Assembly (NCBI RefSeq): GCF_014651235.1
Contig: NZ_BMWM01000006.1
Coordinates: forward strand, 1 to 64,000
Length of the DNA stretch: 64,000 bases
Direction of reading: 5' to 3'
Origin: Leuconostoc lactis KCTC 3528 = DSM 20202
Lineage (GTDB): Bacteria; Bacillota; Bacilli; Lactobacillales; Lactobacillaceae
The translations under genes were made by a program, and so were the position numbers. A model generated the notes under the pieces. It ran no database searches. It was not told the DNA's origin and saw only the letters and a program-made list of their open reading frames with translations. Shown here piece by piece: positions 1 to 12,200 of this stretch (its first letter is position 1; each line of letters opens with the position of its first letter).

Positions 1-70
1 GTAACACCATTAAAGACCTTGATGGGTTTTTCTGTCCACTTAAATGTTCAACTTAAATTTTACAATCTGC
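1..70 (+). mobile_element. 3' end of a putative IS30-type insertion sequence (partial)
   Basis: The first ~70 bases do not continue the ppx gene that they interrupt. Read on the plus strand from base 1 they give an open frame (VTPLKTLMGFSVHLNVQLKF...) that ends like an IS30-family transposase: a TP(L/Y)-hydrophobic segment running into an AT-rich terminal repeat (around TTAAATTTTACAATC). The ppx protein loses homology at the same place, after FINS near base 71. This fits an IS end lying inside ppx. The family is inferred from overall style only, and the element continues off the window. Confidence 0.4.
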
Positions 71-1168
71 CGAATTAATAAAACTCCCAACATCATGCAC
101 GAGGGCCGCAACCATTAATAGCAAGCGGTCACGCGCTGTAAGATGATGGACTTTTTTGAGACGGTCAAATAATTGCGTCGCAAAAGTTAACACAATTTCA
201 CGATGCACTTGTTCAACCAAATAACGATCCGCAATACCACGTGCCGCCGTCACGATGTCCGCTTCCGCTTGTGCATCATTAACCGATAAACCATCTAAAA
301 CGGTAATATCACTAATTTGCAACGTGGACACCTGCAGCGCTGACATGACATGCAAAAGCAGTAACATTTCTGTGAGAATAAATGGCACATCATTAAAATC
401 AACCGCATATTTTTCAATAATGGCTTGATCATTTAAATTAGCCAAATCGTCCGCTAACGTTTGAATGACCGCCTTTGACACACGAACACAATGTGCATGT
501 TCCGGCAAGAATATCTGTTGCGCGGCACCAGCACCCAGTAAAATTAATGACTCTGCTGGCTGATAAGGTGGTAACATATGCCAAAAATCAGCTAATTTAC
601 TATTAATCAGTTCTCTGGCAAAGGCCGTTTCCTGCGCGACCCCGATAGCCATATCATGAATGGTTTGCGCCAATCGAATCGGCCCAACTGCTGAATGTTG
701 CGAAAACACAAACCGTGCGTTGTTAAAATAACTCAGATCAAGTCGCGCAGAGCTCATGCCCAAAACAAAAAATTGACCGTCTGTCTCACTGACCTTTTGC
801 TGTTGATAAGCTTGCCGTAGCGCTAATTGGCGATAAAAACTTTCTTGATTACCATTCAACCACTGTATTTTAAGACCAGTTGCTGTTTCAATTTGATCAG
901 CAAAATAAACCGCATTTTTCATTTGTGACAATGTTTCACTACCATATAATGTCACTTCTTTGACGGCATAATCGCGTAATAATTGTTGAAATTTATGCAC
1001 TTGCGCTAACGCACGTCGCATAATTTCCGTTGTGAAAATAGGTGCGTTAATATCAGTTTCACCAAAATCACGCGTTACTTTTTCAATTTTTTCCCCAGTT
1101 TTCTGATTAACGATCTGCAAGGCAGCCGAACTAGAATTTAATAAGATAATCCCCTGAATTGTTGCCAT
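53..1168 (-). pseudogene. ppx: Ppx/GppA-type exopolyphosphatase, C-terminally truncated
   Basis: About 371 aa survive of a protein normally ~500 aa long. Residues ~1-300 are the Ppx/GppA actin-like phosphatase fold that hydrolyses polyphosphate or pppGpp, and a C-terminal HD-type domain begins at ~325. The frame runs through ALVHDVGSFINS, the start of the HD motif, then hits unrelated ADCKI and a stop, so the rest of the HD domain is missing. The cut coincides with the IS-like sequence at 1-70. The ATG at 1166-1168 (MATIQG) is preferred over the TTG at 1187-1189 because GAGGTG precedes it. The N-terminal domain is intact, so residual activity is possible. Confidence 0.7.
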
Positions 1169-1272
1169 GTCCACCTCAAATGCTATCAATGTGATATTAT
1201 CAGTTTATCACATAATATTCTCTTTTAATTCACGAAAAATATCATAATTCTAATTAATTTAAAATTTTTAAA

Positions 1273-1857
1273 TTATTGATGGTATTTGAATGTACAGCTT
1301 TCCTCATGATCATTAATGACCCCCATCCCCTGTAAAAATGAATAAATGGTCACTGGGCCCGCAAATTTAAACCCCCGCTGCTTCATATCCTTAGCAACAC
1401 TTTGTGATAACTCATTTTGCGCTGGAATCAGAGCGACATCAGTCACATGATGGTCAATCACCTGCCCATTCGTAAACTGCCACATGTAGTTTGAAAAGCT
1501 TCCAAATGCTGCTTGTACACGTTTAATGGCATGTGCATTATTAACCGTGGCTGCAATCTTCAACCGATTTCGAATAATTGTTGCATCATCGCGTAATATT
1601 GCTTCATCTTGTGCGGTCATTTGGCTGACTTGTGTCAGATCAAAATTTTTAAAGGCTTGTTTCAGACCCGCTCGCTTGTTTAAAGCAATTTCCCAGCTGA
1701 GCCCGGCTTGAAAAATTTCTAACGTTAGCAGTTCAAACAATAACCGATCGTCTTGTCTAATGGGATGTCCCCATTCAACATCATGGTAGGCAACCATCGT
1801 CTCTGATGGCCGATAATGCGTCACCCACTGACATCTCGTCACTTGTTTTTCAACCAT
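1273..1857 (-). CDS. tag: DNA-3-methyladenine glycosylase I
   Basis: 194 aa, the usual Tag length. It excises N3-methyladenine in base-excision repair. The N-terminal RCQWV and YHDVEWG segments and the C-terminal NDHEESC segment supply the Cys, His, His and Cys that bind the structural zinc in E. coli Tag. LTLEIFQAGLSW carries the conserved glutamate and aromatic base-binding surface, and the central helix-hairpin-helix region is present. The start has AAAGGTG upstream. It overlaps a 48-aa membrane ORF by 19 bp out of frame, suggesting joint translation. It lies 105 bp before the ppx remnant on the same strand. Confidence 0.95.
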   Translation of the reverse strand: MVEKQVTRCQWVTHYRPSETMVAYHDVEWGHPIRQDDRLLFELLTLEIFQAGLSWEIALNKRAGLKQAFKNFDLTQVSQMTAQDEAILRDDATIIRNRLKIAATVNNAHAIKRVQAAFGSFSNYMWQFTNGQVIDHHVTDVALIPAQNELSQSVAKDMKQRGFKFAGPVTIYSFLQGMGVINDHEESCTFKYHQ

Positions 1858-1985
1858 GTCAGCACCTTTCTTACGGGATCTTGGGCTCTTTTTTCTGCTG
1901 GACGGGTTTCCCAGTAAATAACATGCGCCACTGTCGCAACCGCAATCACACTAACGCCTAGCGCCAATATCGTTTTATTTGTCAT
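1839..1985 (-). CDS. Small single-pass membrane protein (48 aa), unknown function
   Basis: The ATG at 1983-1985 with GAGGT about 11 nt upstream opens a 48-codon frame. It has a short polar start (MTNKT), a hydrophobic helix at residues ~5-25, then a basic tail ending WLKNK. The stop lies inside the first codons of tag in another frame (19-bp overlap), which suggests translational coupling. I do not recognise it. The ribosome site, the clean hydrophobic/basic profile and the overlap favour a real small gene, but no homologue can be named from sequence alone. Confidence 0.55.
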   Translation of the reverse strand: MTNKTILALGVSVIAVATVAHVIYWETRPAEKRAQDPVRKVLTWLKNK

Positions 1986-2015
1986 CGTAAATAGCTACCT
2001 CTTCTTTTTTTTGGT

Positions 2016-2046
2016 AAAAAAAAATCACACCAAAAGGTATGATTTT
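2016..2046 (-). terminator. Intrinsic terminator of eno
   Basis: On the minus strand an 11-bp stem (AAAATCATACC / GGTGTGATTTT, one G-U pair) with a TTTT loop is followed by a long T run, 16 nt past the eno stop. Confidence 0.85.
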
Positions 2047-2061
2047 AAGTCAAGTCACTGA

Positions 2062-3417
<1,356 letters not shown>

Positions 3418-3428
3418 CTACCATGTAT

Positions 3429-3437
3429 ATTATATCA
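3429..3437 (-). promoter_or_regulatory. eno promoter, extended -10
   Basis: Minus-strand TGATATAAT is an extended -10 hexamer, about 40 bp before the eno start codon. No good -35 is visible, which is usual for TGn-type promoters. Confidence 0.55.
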
Positions 3438-3482
3438 CAGGCCAGTGGTTGAAACATAATTTGTGTACAAAATTCATGATCA

Positions 3483-4040
3483 TTAAGAAGATATGGCCTG
3501 TTGGATCGCCTTTTTTAAACGGTATTGCATCTGTTCAAAAAGCCGTGTCGTGCCCGGCATTGCGCCACTTTCAGCTCCTAACAACTGCAAAACAGTTTGT
3601 CGAAATTCTGGTGTTTTCGCAACCAGCGTTGTGTTCAACATTTCGCGTAATACGACAAGCTGTTCTGGATTATACGTATCGGTGCCGCAATCAATAACAG
3701 TTTCTGCAACATCATTTGTATCTGAAATCATTTGTTTTTCGAATTCAGATTTTGCGGTGTAATATGACCGAATTAAATCCGTTGCATGATTGGATAAGGC
3801 CGTCATAAAGTAAGTTAAAAATTTTGCTCTTGGCTGAATCGTGTCAAACCGTTGTACACAACGTAGTAAAATTTCTAACCCATCTGCATACCAGTCGTCA
3901 GCCGTGATGCGGCTACTCACTTTACGTCGATGAATGTCAAACATCGCACCTTTTAAATGCTTAATTAAAACATTGTACGCAATATCATGGCCATTTTGTG
4001 CCGCACGAACGGCAGCAAGTAATCTATCTTTCCCCAACAC
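3483..4040 (-). CDS. sigH: SigH/ComX-like alternative sigma factor
   Basis: 185 aa, the size of the SigH/ComX group that directs late competence or stationary genes in Bacilli. The N-terminal half is sigma region 2-like (ADDWYADGLEILLRCVQRFD... FLTYFMTALSNHATDLIRSYY). The C-terminal third is short and helical, with a weak region 4. It starts at GTG (4038-4040) with GGGGGA just upstream, so the expressed level may be low. It sits downstream of mrnC-rlmB, the conserved neighbourhood of sigH in lactobacilli, and comC, a typical competence gene, is also in this window. Identification rests on context as well as sequence. Confidence 0.7.
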   Translation of the reverse strand: MLGKDRLLAAVRAAQNGHDIAYNVLIKHLKGAMFDIHRRKVSSRITADDWYADGLEILLRCVQRFDTIQPRAKFLTYFMTALSNHATDLIRSYYTAKSEFEKQMISDTNDVAETVIDCGTDTYNPEQLVVLREMLNTTLVAKTPEFRQTVLQLLGAESGAMPGTTRLFEQMQYRLKKAIQQAISS

Positions 4041-4120
4041 TAATCCCCCACACTACAAGTGGCAGTAGTTAGTATTCAGGTCATCAATCGATTAACGCTG
4101 CAACAACTACTCGCACACCA

Positions 4121-4882
4121 TTACAGTGGGTTACGTGAGCTAAATCCTTGATAAATCAACAAACTTGCGGCAACACTGGCATTCAGACTTTGGACATGAC
4201 CAACCATCGGAATCGTAAGCATGCCATCAACCTTTTTCTTCAACAGAGGTGAAATTCCCTTGCCTTCATTACCAATCACCAACGCTGTTGCACCTTTGGC
4301 ATCCCAACGACGATAGTCTTCCCCAGCCATATCGGTCCCAAAAATCCAAACACCACGGTCTTTAAGTTCATTAACCGTATTCACCAAATTTGTCACACGC
4401 GCAACTGGTACATATTCGATCGCACCGGTTGAAATTTTCGCTACTGTCGCCGTAAGCTGGACTGCTCGTCGCTTTGGAATGATAATCCCATGCACACCGG
4501 CTGCATCCGCTGTACGTAAAATCGACCCCAAATTGTGGGGATCTTCAATCCCATCTAAAATTAAGAAAAATGGTGCTTCTTGGCGTTCTTCTGCCCGGGC
4601 AAAAAGATCATCAATTGTGGCGTAGGTAAAGGCTGCGACACTCAAAACGACACCTTGATGATTACCACCATCAGTCAATTCATCCAGCTTTGATTTTGGC
4701 GCTTGTTGAATAACTAAACCTCTTTTTTTAGCCAGCTGCGTCACTTCATTGCGAATTTTATCTTGCAAGCCAGTCTGTAGCCATACTTTATTGATTTCTT
4801 GCGTCCCTTGTAGTGCGGCAACACTGGCATAGTGGCCATAGACAAATTCGGCTTGGTTAGGCGTTTCTTGTTCACGTTTCAT
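4121..4882 (-). CDS. rlmB: 23S rRNA (guanosine-2'-O)-methyltransferase RlmB
   Basis: 253 aa SpoU-class SPOUT methyltransferase; methylates the 2'-O of G2251 (E. coli numbering) in the 23S peptidyl-transferase P-loop. The N-terminal substrate-binding domain starts FVYGHYASVAALQ. The trefoil-knot motifs follow: ILDGIEDPHNLGSILRTADA (motif 1), LVIGNEGKGIS (motif 2) and PMVGHVQSLNASVAASLLIY (motif 3). Its ATG overlaps the stop of mrnC by 4 bp (ATGA), so the two are translationally coupled. Confidence 0.95.
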   Translation of the reverse strand: MKREQETPNQAEFVYGHYASVAALQGTQEINKVWLQTGLQDKIRNEVTQLAKKRGLVIQQAPKSKLDELTDGGNHQGVVLSVAAFTYATIDDLFARAEERQEAPFFLILDGIEDPHNLGSILRTADAAGVHGIIIPKRRAVQLTATVAKISTGAIEYVPVARVTNLVNTVNELKDRGVWIFGTDMAGEDYRRWDAKGATALVIGNEGKGISPLLKKKVDGMLTIPMVGHVQSLNASVAASLLIYQGFSSRNPL

Positions 4883-5286
4883 TTTACTGTTCTCCCTGAT
4901 TCAACTTGTTCAAAAATCCATGTCATAAGTGATTGAATACGGTCATGTTGCTGCGATAGATATAAGAAACCAAAAAGGGCTTCTACCCCCGTAGAGACAC
5001 GGTAGCTCACAACATCCGTATTTTTCGCTTTCGTATGCGATTTTGCATTCCGACCACGTTTGAAATAACTCAGTTCGGTATCGGTTAGCAGATTGTCTGT
5101 TATCATCAAGTCAAACAAAGCGGCATGCGCCTTGGCTGAAACATAGTGTTTACTGCGCTTTTGTAAGTCATTCACTTTAGTTAAACCAAGTGATAACAAA
5201 TGTTGGCGCACTTCAAGTTCATAGATTGCATCGCCGATATAAGCCAACGATAACCCGTTCATTTGTTCATATTGTAAATTAGTCAT
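4879..5286 (-). CDS. mrnC: Mini-ribonuclease III (MrnC)
   Basis: 135 aa; an RNase III catalytic domain without the double-stranded RNA-binding domain, which matures the ends of 23S rRNA. The opening segment LAYIGDAIYELEVRQ carries the acidic metal ligands of the RNase III signature, and GRNAKSHTKAKN is the family's basic segment. AGGAG lies 5-6 nt before the ATG. It is the first gene of mrnC-rlmB-sigH. In many relatives cysS precedes it. Here rpoC's 3' end does instead. Confidence 0.93.
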   Translation of the reverse strand: MTNLQYEQMNGLSLAYIGDAIYELEVRQHLLSLGLTKVNDLQKRSKHYVSAKAHAALFDLMITDNLLTDTELSYFKRGRNAKSHTKAKNTDVVSYRVSTGVEALFGFLYLSQQHDRIQSLMTWIFEQVESGRTVK

Positions 5287-5387
5287 ACTCCTATTATACG
5301 CGAGATAACGTTTGTGCGTACGAGTTTCCTGACTAAAGCAAGAACTTCTTTAGTATAACCGGCGTCAGGCAGTGCGCCTATATTTTT

Positions 5388-5421
5388 GGCCTAATTGGTA
5401 CTTTTTGTGGCCTAATTGGTA
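5388..5421. repeat. Pair of 13-bp direct repeats, 21 bp apart
   Basis: GGCCTAATTGGTA occurs at 5388-5400 and again at 5409-5421, a 21-bp period (two helical turns), between the rpoC terminator and mrnC, 100-135 bp upstream of the mrnC start. Each unit has near-palindromic CTAATTGG. This could be an operator for the mrnC operon; there is no direct evidence of function. Confidence 0.5.
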
Positions 5422-5439
5422 TGACAGACGTTAATGGCA

Positions 5440-5470
5440 CAAAAAAAACGCTCACATCACTGTGAACGTT
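5440..5470 (-). terminator. Intrinsic terminator of rpoBC
   Basis: Minus-strand stem AACGTTCACA/TGTGAGCGTT with a GTGA loop is followed by eight T residues, 12 nt after the rpoC stop. Confidence 0.9.
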
Positions 5471-5482
5471 TTTGATGATGAA

Positions 5483-8400
5483 TTAGGCGTCAAATGACTT
5501 AGCCACATCATCTAACTTTGGAATATCAGCAGAGGCATCAGCTTCAGCGTCAGGTTGTGCAATCACATCCCCAACCACCTTACTCTTAATCTTACGATAT
5601 TCAGCCATACCTGTTCCGGCAGGAATAATCTTACCAATGATAACGTTTTCTTTCAAACCAACCAATGGATCGTTCTTTCCGCGGATTGCGGCATCAGTCA
5701 AGACACGTGTTGTTTCTTGGAATGATGCGGCAGACAAGAATGAGTTTGTTTCCAAGGCAGCCTTAGTAATACCAAGCAACACTGGACGTGCCGTTGCTGG
5801 CACCTGACCAGCAAACAAGGCTGGTTCGTTGGCGCGTTGGAAATCAGCAATATCCATCAACATACCTGGCAAAAGATTCGTTTCACCTGGATCCATGACA
5901 CGTACTTTACGCAACATTTGACGAATCATGACTTCGATATGCTTATCTGACACTTCGATACCTTGCAAACGGTAAACCTTTTGGATTTCCGTCAACATGT
6001 ATGATTCAGTCGTCAAAGTATCCGTTACAGCCAACAATTCCTTTGGATCGATTGGTCCTTCGTTAATGGCATCACCACGCTTAATGGCATCACCTTCAGC
6101 AAAACGCATACGCGCAGCCAATGGCAATGTGTATGTCCGTGTGTCTGTTTCGCCTTCGATTGTCACAGCCTTTGTACGTTCGGCTGGATTTTCTTCGATT
6201 GAAACAACTGTACCAGTCACTTCAGAAATTTCAGCACGTCCCTTAGGAATACGTGCTTCAACAATTTCTTGCACACGAGGCAAACCTTGTGTGATATCGT
6301 TTCCACCGGCAACACCACCCGTGTGGAAGTTACGCATCGTCAATTGGGTACCTGGTTCACCGATTGATTGGGCAGCCACTGTTCCAACAGCTTCACCGAC
6401 TTCAACTTCTTCACCAGTTGCCAAGTTACGACCATAATCCAACACAGAAACACCGTGTTCAGTTGTTGATGTAAAGACTGAACGTATTGTGACTTCTTCG
6501 ATACCAGCAGCCACAATACGCTTAGCGATATCTTCATCAATCATTGCGTTGCGGGCAACAATCTTTTCACCAGTTTCTGGATCAAAGACTGACTTCATGG
6601 CATAACGACCCAAGATACGGTCGTACAATGGCTCAACAACAGATGTGCCGTCCATGATAGCACGAACAGCCACACCACGATCAGAATTGTTATTCCATTC
6701 ACGCACGATAACGTCTTGCGCCACATCGACAAGTCGACGTGTCAAGTAACCAGAGTTGGCCGTCTTCAAGGCCGTATCTGACATTCCCTTACGGGCACCG
6801 TGGGTTGAAATAAACATTTCCATCACAGTCAAACCTTCACGGAAGTTCGCTGTAACTGGCAATTCAATAATCTTACCACCAGGACCCGCCATCAAACCAC
6901 GCATACCGGCCAACTGCACGAAGTTAGAAATGTTACCACGCGCACCTGAGTCCTGCATCATGAAGATTGAGTTGGTTGGTTCGAAGGAAGCAATCAACTT
7001 TTCTTGGATAACATCCTTAGCCTTAGTCCAGATTTCAATGACACGTTGGTAACGTTCGTCATCTGTAATCAAACCACGACGGAACTGCTTTGTCACAGTT
7101 GCGACTTGCTTATGGGCGTCTTCCAAGATTGCTGGCTTATCTGGCAATTCAGTCACATCAGTCATGGATACAGTCAAACCTGATTCTGTTGACTTTTCAT
7201 AACCAAGATCCTTCATGCGATCCAACAACAATGATGTTTCCGTTACCTTATAACGCTTGTAGACTTCAGCAATGATGTCTGACAAGAAGCCCTTCTTGAA
7301 GGAACCAACAACTGGTGTTTCCGCCAAGTATTCATGAATGTTTTCACCAGCTTCAATGAAGAAGCGGTCATCAACACCCTTGAAGTTTTCTTCAGATGGT
7401 TCGTTAATATAAGGGAAATCAACTGGCAAAATTTCGTTGAACAGCAACTTACCAACAGAAGTTACCATAATCTTTGAACGTTGTTCGTCCGTAAATGGCT
7501 TTTCTGCTGGGAATGATGATGTTTGGATACCCACACGTGTATGATAGTGGACAACCTTACTTGCAAAGGCCATTTTTGCTTCTTCAACAGAAGAGAAAAT
7601 CATACCTTCACCTTCACGACCAGCTTCTTCAGTCGTCAAGTAGTAGTTTCCAATCACCATATCTTGAGATGGGGCAACGATTGGCTTTCCATCCTTTGGT
7701 GCCAAAATGTGGCCTGCGGCAAGCATCAACAAACGTGCTTCAGCTTGCGCTTCATCAGACAATGGCACGTGAATGGCCATCTGATCACCATCGAAATCGG
7801 CGTTATAGGCTTCAGTAACCAATGGATGCAACCGCATGGCCTTACCAGAAACCAACACAGGTTCAAAGGCTTGGATTCCCAAACGGTGCAACGTAGGGGC
7901 GCGGTTCAAAAGAACTGGGTGTTCCTTGATCACGTCTTCCAATACGTCCATCACATCTTCATCAGCCTTGTCAATCTTACGCTTAGCAGACTTGACGTTA
8001 CCGGCTAACTTACGTGTTGTCAATTCCTTCATGATGAATGGGCGGAACAATTCGATTGCCATTGGACGTGGCAAGCCCATTTGGTTCATCTTCAAGAATG
8101 GTCCAACATCGATAACCGAACGACCTGAATAGTCGACACGCTTACCCAACAAGTTTTGACGGAAGCGACCTTGCTTACCCTTCAACATGTGAGACAAAGA
8201 CTTCAATGGTCGGTTACCAGGACCAGCCACTGGACGGCCACGACGACCGTTATCAATCAAGGCGTCGACGGCTTCTTGCAACATACGCTTTTCGTTTTGC
8301 ACAATGATGCCTGGGGCATTCAAATCAAGCAAACGCTTCAAACGGTTGTTACGGTTAATGACACGACGGTACAAATCGTTCAAATCAGATGTGGCAAAGC

Positions 8401-9145
8401 GGCCACCTTCCAATTGCACCATTGGTCGCAAGTCTGGTGGGATAACTGGAATAACATCCATTACCATCCATTCAGGCTTGTTTTCTGATTGCAAGAAGGC
8501 TTCAATAATGTCCAAACGACGTACGGCACGTACACGCTTTTGACCAGTTGCTTCTTGTAATTCACGCTTTAATTGATCTGCTTCGGCAGCCAAATCAACG
8601 CTTGCCAACAAATCTTTAATTGCTTCAGCACCCATGCCAGCCTTAAAGCTAGCACCATATTCGCGCTTCAATTCACGGTATTCACGTTCAGTCAACAATT
8701 GCTTCTTTTCAACTGGTGCATCACCAGGTTCAATGACAACATATGACGCAAAGTAAATAATTTCTTCAAGTGAACGTGGTGACATGTCAAGGACAAGTCC
8801 CATACGTGATGGGATACCTTTGAAGTACCAAATGTGTGTAACAGGTGCAGCTAATTCGATGTGCCCCATGCGTTCACGACGAACTTTTGATGATGTCACT
8901 TCAACACCACAGCGGTCACAAACAATTCCCTTATATCGGATTCGCTTGTACTTACCGCAGGCGCATTCATAATCCTTTGTAGGTCCGAAGATGCGTTCAT
9001 CGAACAAGCCGTCTTTTTCTGGCTTAAGTGTTCGATAGTTGATCGTTTCTGGCTTCTTTACTTCACCATAAGACCATGAACGGATCTTATCAGGCGAAGC
9101 CAAACCGATTTGCATGCTCTCGAACTTGTTAACATCGATTGCCAT
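5483..9145 (-). CDS. rpoC: DNA-directed RNA polymerase beta-prime subunit
   Basis: 1220 aa. The catalytic [10 protein letters not shown] motif binds the active-site Mg, and the N-terminal zinc site is intact (ECACGKYKR ... VCDRC). The trigger-loop region and [20 protein letters not shown] are conserved. Odd feature: the second zinc site, four cysteines spaced C-x73-C-x6-C-x2-C in almost all bacteria, is gone. The equivalent positions are N819, S893, S900 and D903 ([24 protein letters not shown]). It is cotranscribed with rpoB, 145 bp upstream, and ends at a strong terminator. Confidence 0.98.
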   Translation of the reverse strand: MAIDVNKFESMQIGLASPDKIRSWSYGEVKKPETINYRTLKPEKDGLFDERIFGPTKDYECACGKYKRIRYKGIVCDRCGVEVTSSKVRRERMGHIELAAPVTHIWYFKGIPSRMGLVLDMSPRSLEEIIYFASYVVIEPGDAPVEKKQLLTEREYRELKREYGASFKAGMGAEAIKDLLASVDLAAEADQLKRELQEATGQKRVRAVRRLDIIEAFLQSENKPEWMVMDVIPVIPPDLRPMVQLEGGRFATSDLNDLYRRVINRNNRLKRLLDLNAPGIIVQNEKRMLQEAVDALIDNGRRGRPVAGPGNRPLKSLSHMLKGKQGRFRQNLLGKRVDYSGRSVIDVGPFLKMNQMGLPRPMAIELFRPFIMKELTTRKLAGNVKSAKRKIDKADEDVMDVLEDVIKEHPVLLNRAPTLHRLGIQAFEPVLVSGKAMRLHPLVTEAYNADFDGDQMAIHVPLSDEAQAEARLLMLAAGHILAPKDGKPIVAPSQDMVIGNYYLTTEEAGREGEGMIFSSVEEAKMAFASKVVHYHTRVGIQTSSFPAEKPFTDEQRSKIMVTSVGKLLFNEILPVDFPYINEPSEENFKGVDDRFFIEAGENIHEYLAETPVVGSFKKGFLSDIIAEVYKRYKVTETSLLLDRMKDLGYEKSTESGLTVSMTDVTELPDKPAILEDAHKQVATVTKQFRRGLITDDERYQRVIEIWTKAKDVIQEKLIASFEPTNSIFMMQDSGARGNISNFVQLAGMRGLMAGPGGKIIELPVTANFREGLTVMEMFISTHGARKGMSDTALKTANSGYLTRRLVDVAQDVIVREWNNNSDRGVAVRAIMDGTSVVEPLYDRILGRYAMKSVFDPETGEKIVARNAMIDEDIAKRIVAAGIEEVTIRSVFTSTTEHGVSVLDYGRNLATGEEVEVGEAVGTVAAQSIGEPGTQLTMRNFHTGGVAGGNDITQGLPRVQEIVEARIPKGRAEISEVTGTVVSIEENPAERTKAVTIEGETDTRTYTLPLAARMRFAEGDAIKRGDAINEGPIDPKELLAVTDTLTTESYMLTEIQKVYRLQGIEVSDKHIEVMIRQMLRKVRVMDPGETNLLPGMLMDIADFQRANEPALFAGQVPATARPVLLGITKAALETNSFLSAASFQETTRVLTDAAIRGKNDPLVGLKENVIIGKIIPAGTGMAEYRKIKSKVVGDVIAQPDAEADASADIPKLDDVAKSFDA

Positions 9146-9290
9146 CTATTTGCTGTTACCTTTCGTTATTTATTAAGTTAACGTTGCCAGCCAGTCCCCG
9201 ACACGTTTGCTATAAGCTAAGTTCAATATGGCATTCAACCTACCTTATAACAAACGTGCCACAAACTGTGTGCACGTTAATTGTATATGA

Positions 9291-12200
9291 TTAAGCTTCG
9301 TCAGTTGTGTCTGTCATTTCTTGGGCTTCTACCTTAGAGAATGCAGCCGCAACTTCTTCATCTTCTTTGTTTAAGAGATCAGGATTTGAGCGTACCAACT
9401 TTTCAAGCGCATCAACTGGCAAGATTGAGTCATCTTCATCCATTTGACGAAGTTCAACTTCATCGCCTGCGCCATCCAAGACTTGCATATCCAAGCCAAG
9501 GGCTTGCAATTCCTTCACCAATACTCGGAATGATTCTGGCACGCCTGGACGTGGGATTGGTTCACCCTTAATGATTGACTCATAGACCTTCACACGACCT
9601 GCAACGTCATCTGACTTGTAAGTCAAAATTTCTTGCAACGTGTAAGCAGCACCATAAGCTTCAAGGGCCCAAACTTCCATTTCACCGAAACGCTGACCAC
9701 CGAATTGGGCTTTACCACCCAAAGGCTGTTGCGTTACTAATGAGTATGGTCCGATTGAACGGGCGTGAATCTTATCATCAACCATGTGGGCCAGCTTCAT
9801 ATAATGCATGACACCAACACCAACACGCTTGTCGAAGGCTTCACCAGTACGACCATCATAAACAACTGACTTACCATCACGTGGCAAACCAGCTTCACGC
9901 AAAGCTGCTTCGATTTCATCATCGCTAGCACCGTCAAAGACTGGTGAGGCAACGTGAATACCAAGTTCCTTAGCTGCATAACCAAGATGCAATTCAAGCA
10001 CTTGTCCAATGTTCATACGTGAAGGCACACCCATGGGTGACAACAAGATGTCAATTGGCGTACCATCTGGCATGTATGGCATGTCTTCTTCAGGGACAAC
10101 AACGGAAACCGTTCCCTTGTTACCGTGACGACCGGCCATCTTATCACCGACTTGAATCTTACGCTTTTGCGCGATGTACACACGTACCATCATGTTCACA
10201 CCTGGGGCAAGTTCATCACCGTTTTCTGGTGTGTAAATGCGGACGTTTTGCACAACACCGCCACCACCGTGTGGCACACGCAATGAAGTGTCACGTACTT
10301 CGCGGGCCTTTTCACCAAAGATGGCATGGAGCAAACGTTCTTCGGCTGATAATTCAGTCACACCCTTAGGCGTTACCTTACCAACCAAGATATCACCGTC
10401 ATGCACTTCGGCACCGATACGGATAATACCGTTCGCATCCAAATCCTTCAACTGATCTTCACCAGTGTTTGGAATTTCACGTGTGATTTCTTCCGGTCCG
10501 AGCTTTGTATCACGGGCTTCTGAATCATATTCTTCGATGTGAATTGACGTATAAACATCTTCACGGACCAAACGTTCGTTCAAAACGATGGCATCTTCGA
10601 AGTTATAACCTTGCCAAGTCATAAAGGCGATCAATGGGTTTTGTCCCAAAGCTAGTTCACCCTTTTCCATTGAAGGTCCATCCGCCAAAACTTCATCAGC
10701 TTCGACATGTTCACCTTCACGAACAATTGGCTTTTGGTTATAGTTCTTACCACCGTTAGAACGGCGGAACTTCATCAATTCATACGTATCTAATTGACCG
10801 TCTTCACGACGAACACGAATTTCGCGACCATCAACATATTCAACGACACCAGCGGCACGAGAAATCATGGCAACCCCTGAGTCGTGCGCAGCCTTATATT
10901 CGATCCCTGTCCCAACAAGTGGTGCATGAGGATCAAGCAAAGGTACCGCTTGACGTTGCATGTTGGCACCCATCAAGGCACGGTTGGAATCATCGTTTTC
11001 CAAGAACGGAATCGCAGCTGTTCCAACAGAAACAACTTGCTTAGGCGAAACGTCCATGTAGTCAATGCGGTCAATTGGTGTTTCAATGTTTTCTTCACCG
11101 AAACGTGCCATAACTGTATCATGAACGAAGCTACCATCTTCATTTAATGGTGAGTTCGCTTGTGCCACGATGTAGTTATCTTCTTCATCGGCAGTCAAGT
11201 AATCGATCTTGTCAGTTACCTTGTGCGTTGTCCAGTCAACACGACGGTATGGTGTTTCAATGAAGCCATACTTGTTAATGCGACCATACGTTGCCAAAGA
11301 GTTGATCAAACCGATGTTAGGACCTTCGGGCGTTTCGATTGGGTCAATACGGCCATAATGCGTGTAGTGCACATCTCGCACTTCAACGCCGGCACGATCA
11401 CGTGTCAAACCACCAGGTCCAAGGGCTGACAAACGACGCTTGTGGTTCATTTCACCCAATGGGTTTGTCTGATCCATGAACTGTGACAATTGTGATGAAC
11501 CAAAGAATTCCTTCACGGCTGCCACAACTGGTCGAATGTTAATCAATTGTTGTGGTGTCACAGTGTTAGCGTCTTGGATTGACATCCGTTCGCGAACCAC
11601 ACGTTCCATACGTGTCAAACCAATACGGAATTGGTTTTGCAACAATTCACCAACAGAACGAATACGACGGTTACCCAAGTGATCGATATCGTCAACGTTA
11701 CCAACACCTTCTTGCAAGTTCAAGAAGTAGTTCATGCCTGCCAAAATATCGGCTGGACGCACTGTGCGGTCGTCTTCCCCGATGTGACCATTACCAATCA
11801 AAAGCAATGTCTTTTCAGGGTTTTCAGGTGATTCGATCTTAATCTTTTGAAGCGTTACTGGTTCGTTCAACACAGCATCACCAGATGGTGTATACGTTGT
11901 TGTCTTGAAGTCTGGACGATCCAAGTATGGGCTAAGCTTGGACATCACTGTCTTATCAACTAATGTGCCCTTTTCGGCGATGATTTCACCTGAATCAGGA
12001 TCAGCCAATGTTTCAGCCAATGTTTGGTTCAACAAACGTGTCTTCAATGACAACTTCTTGTTGATCTTGTAACGCCCAACTGATGCCAAATCATAACGCT
12101 TTGGATCAAAGAAACGCGCAACCAACAAGGCACGTGATGAATCAGCTGTCTTTGGTTCACCCGGACGTAGTCGTTCGTAAATGTCCTTCAGCGCTTCTTC

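Noticed and set aside
5483-9145. Several long plus-strand frames inside rpoC and rpoB
   Set aside because: They are antisense shadows caused by strong codon bias in highly expressed genes.
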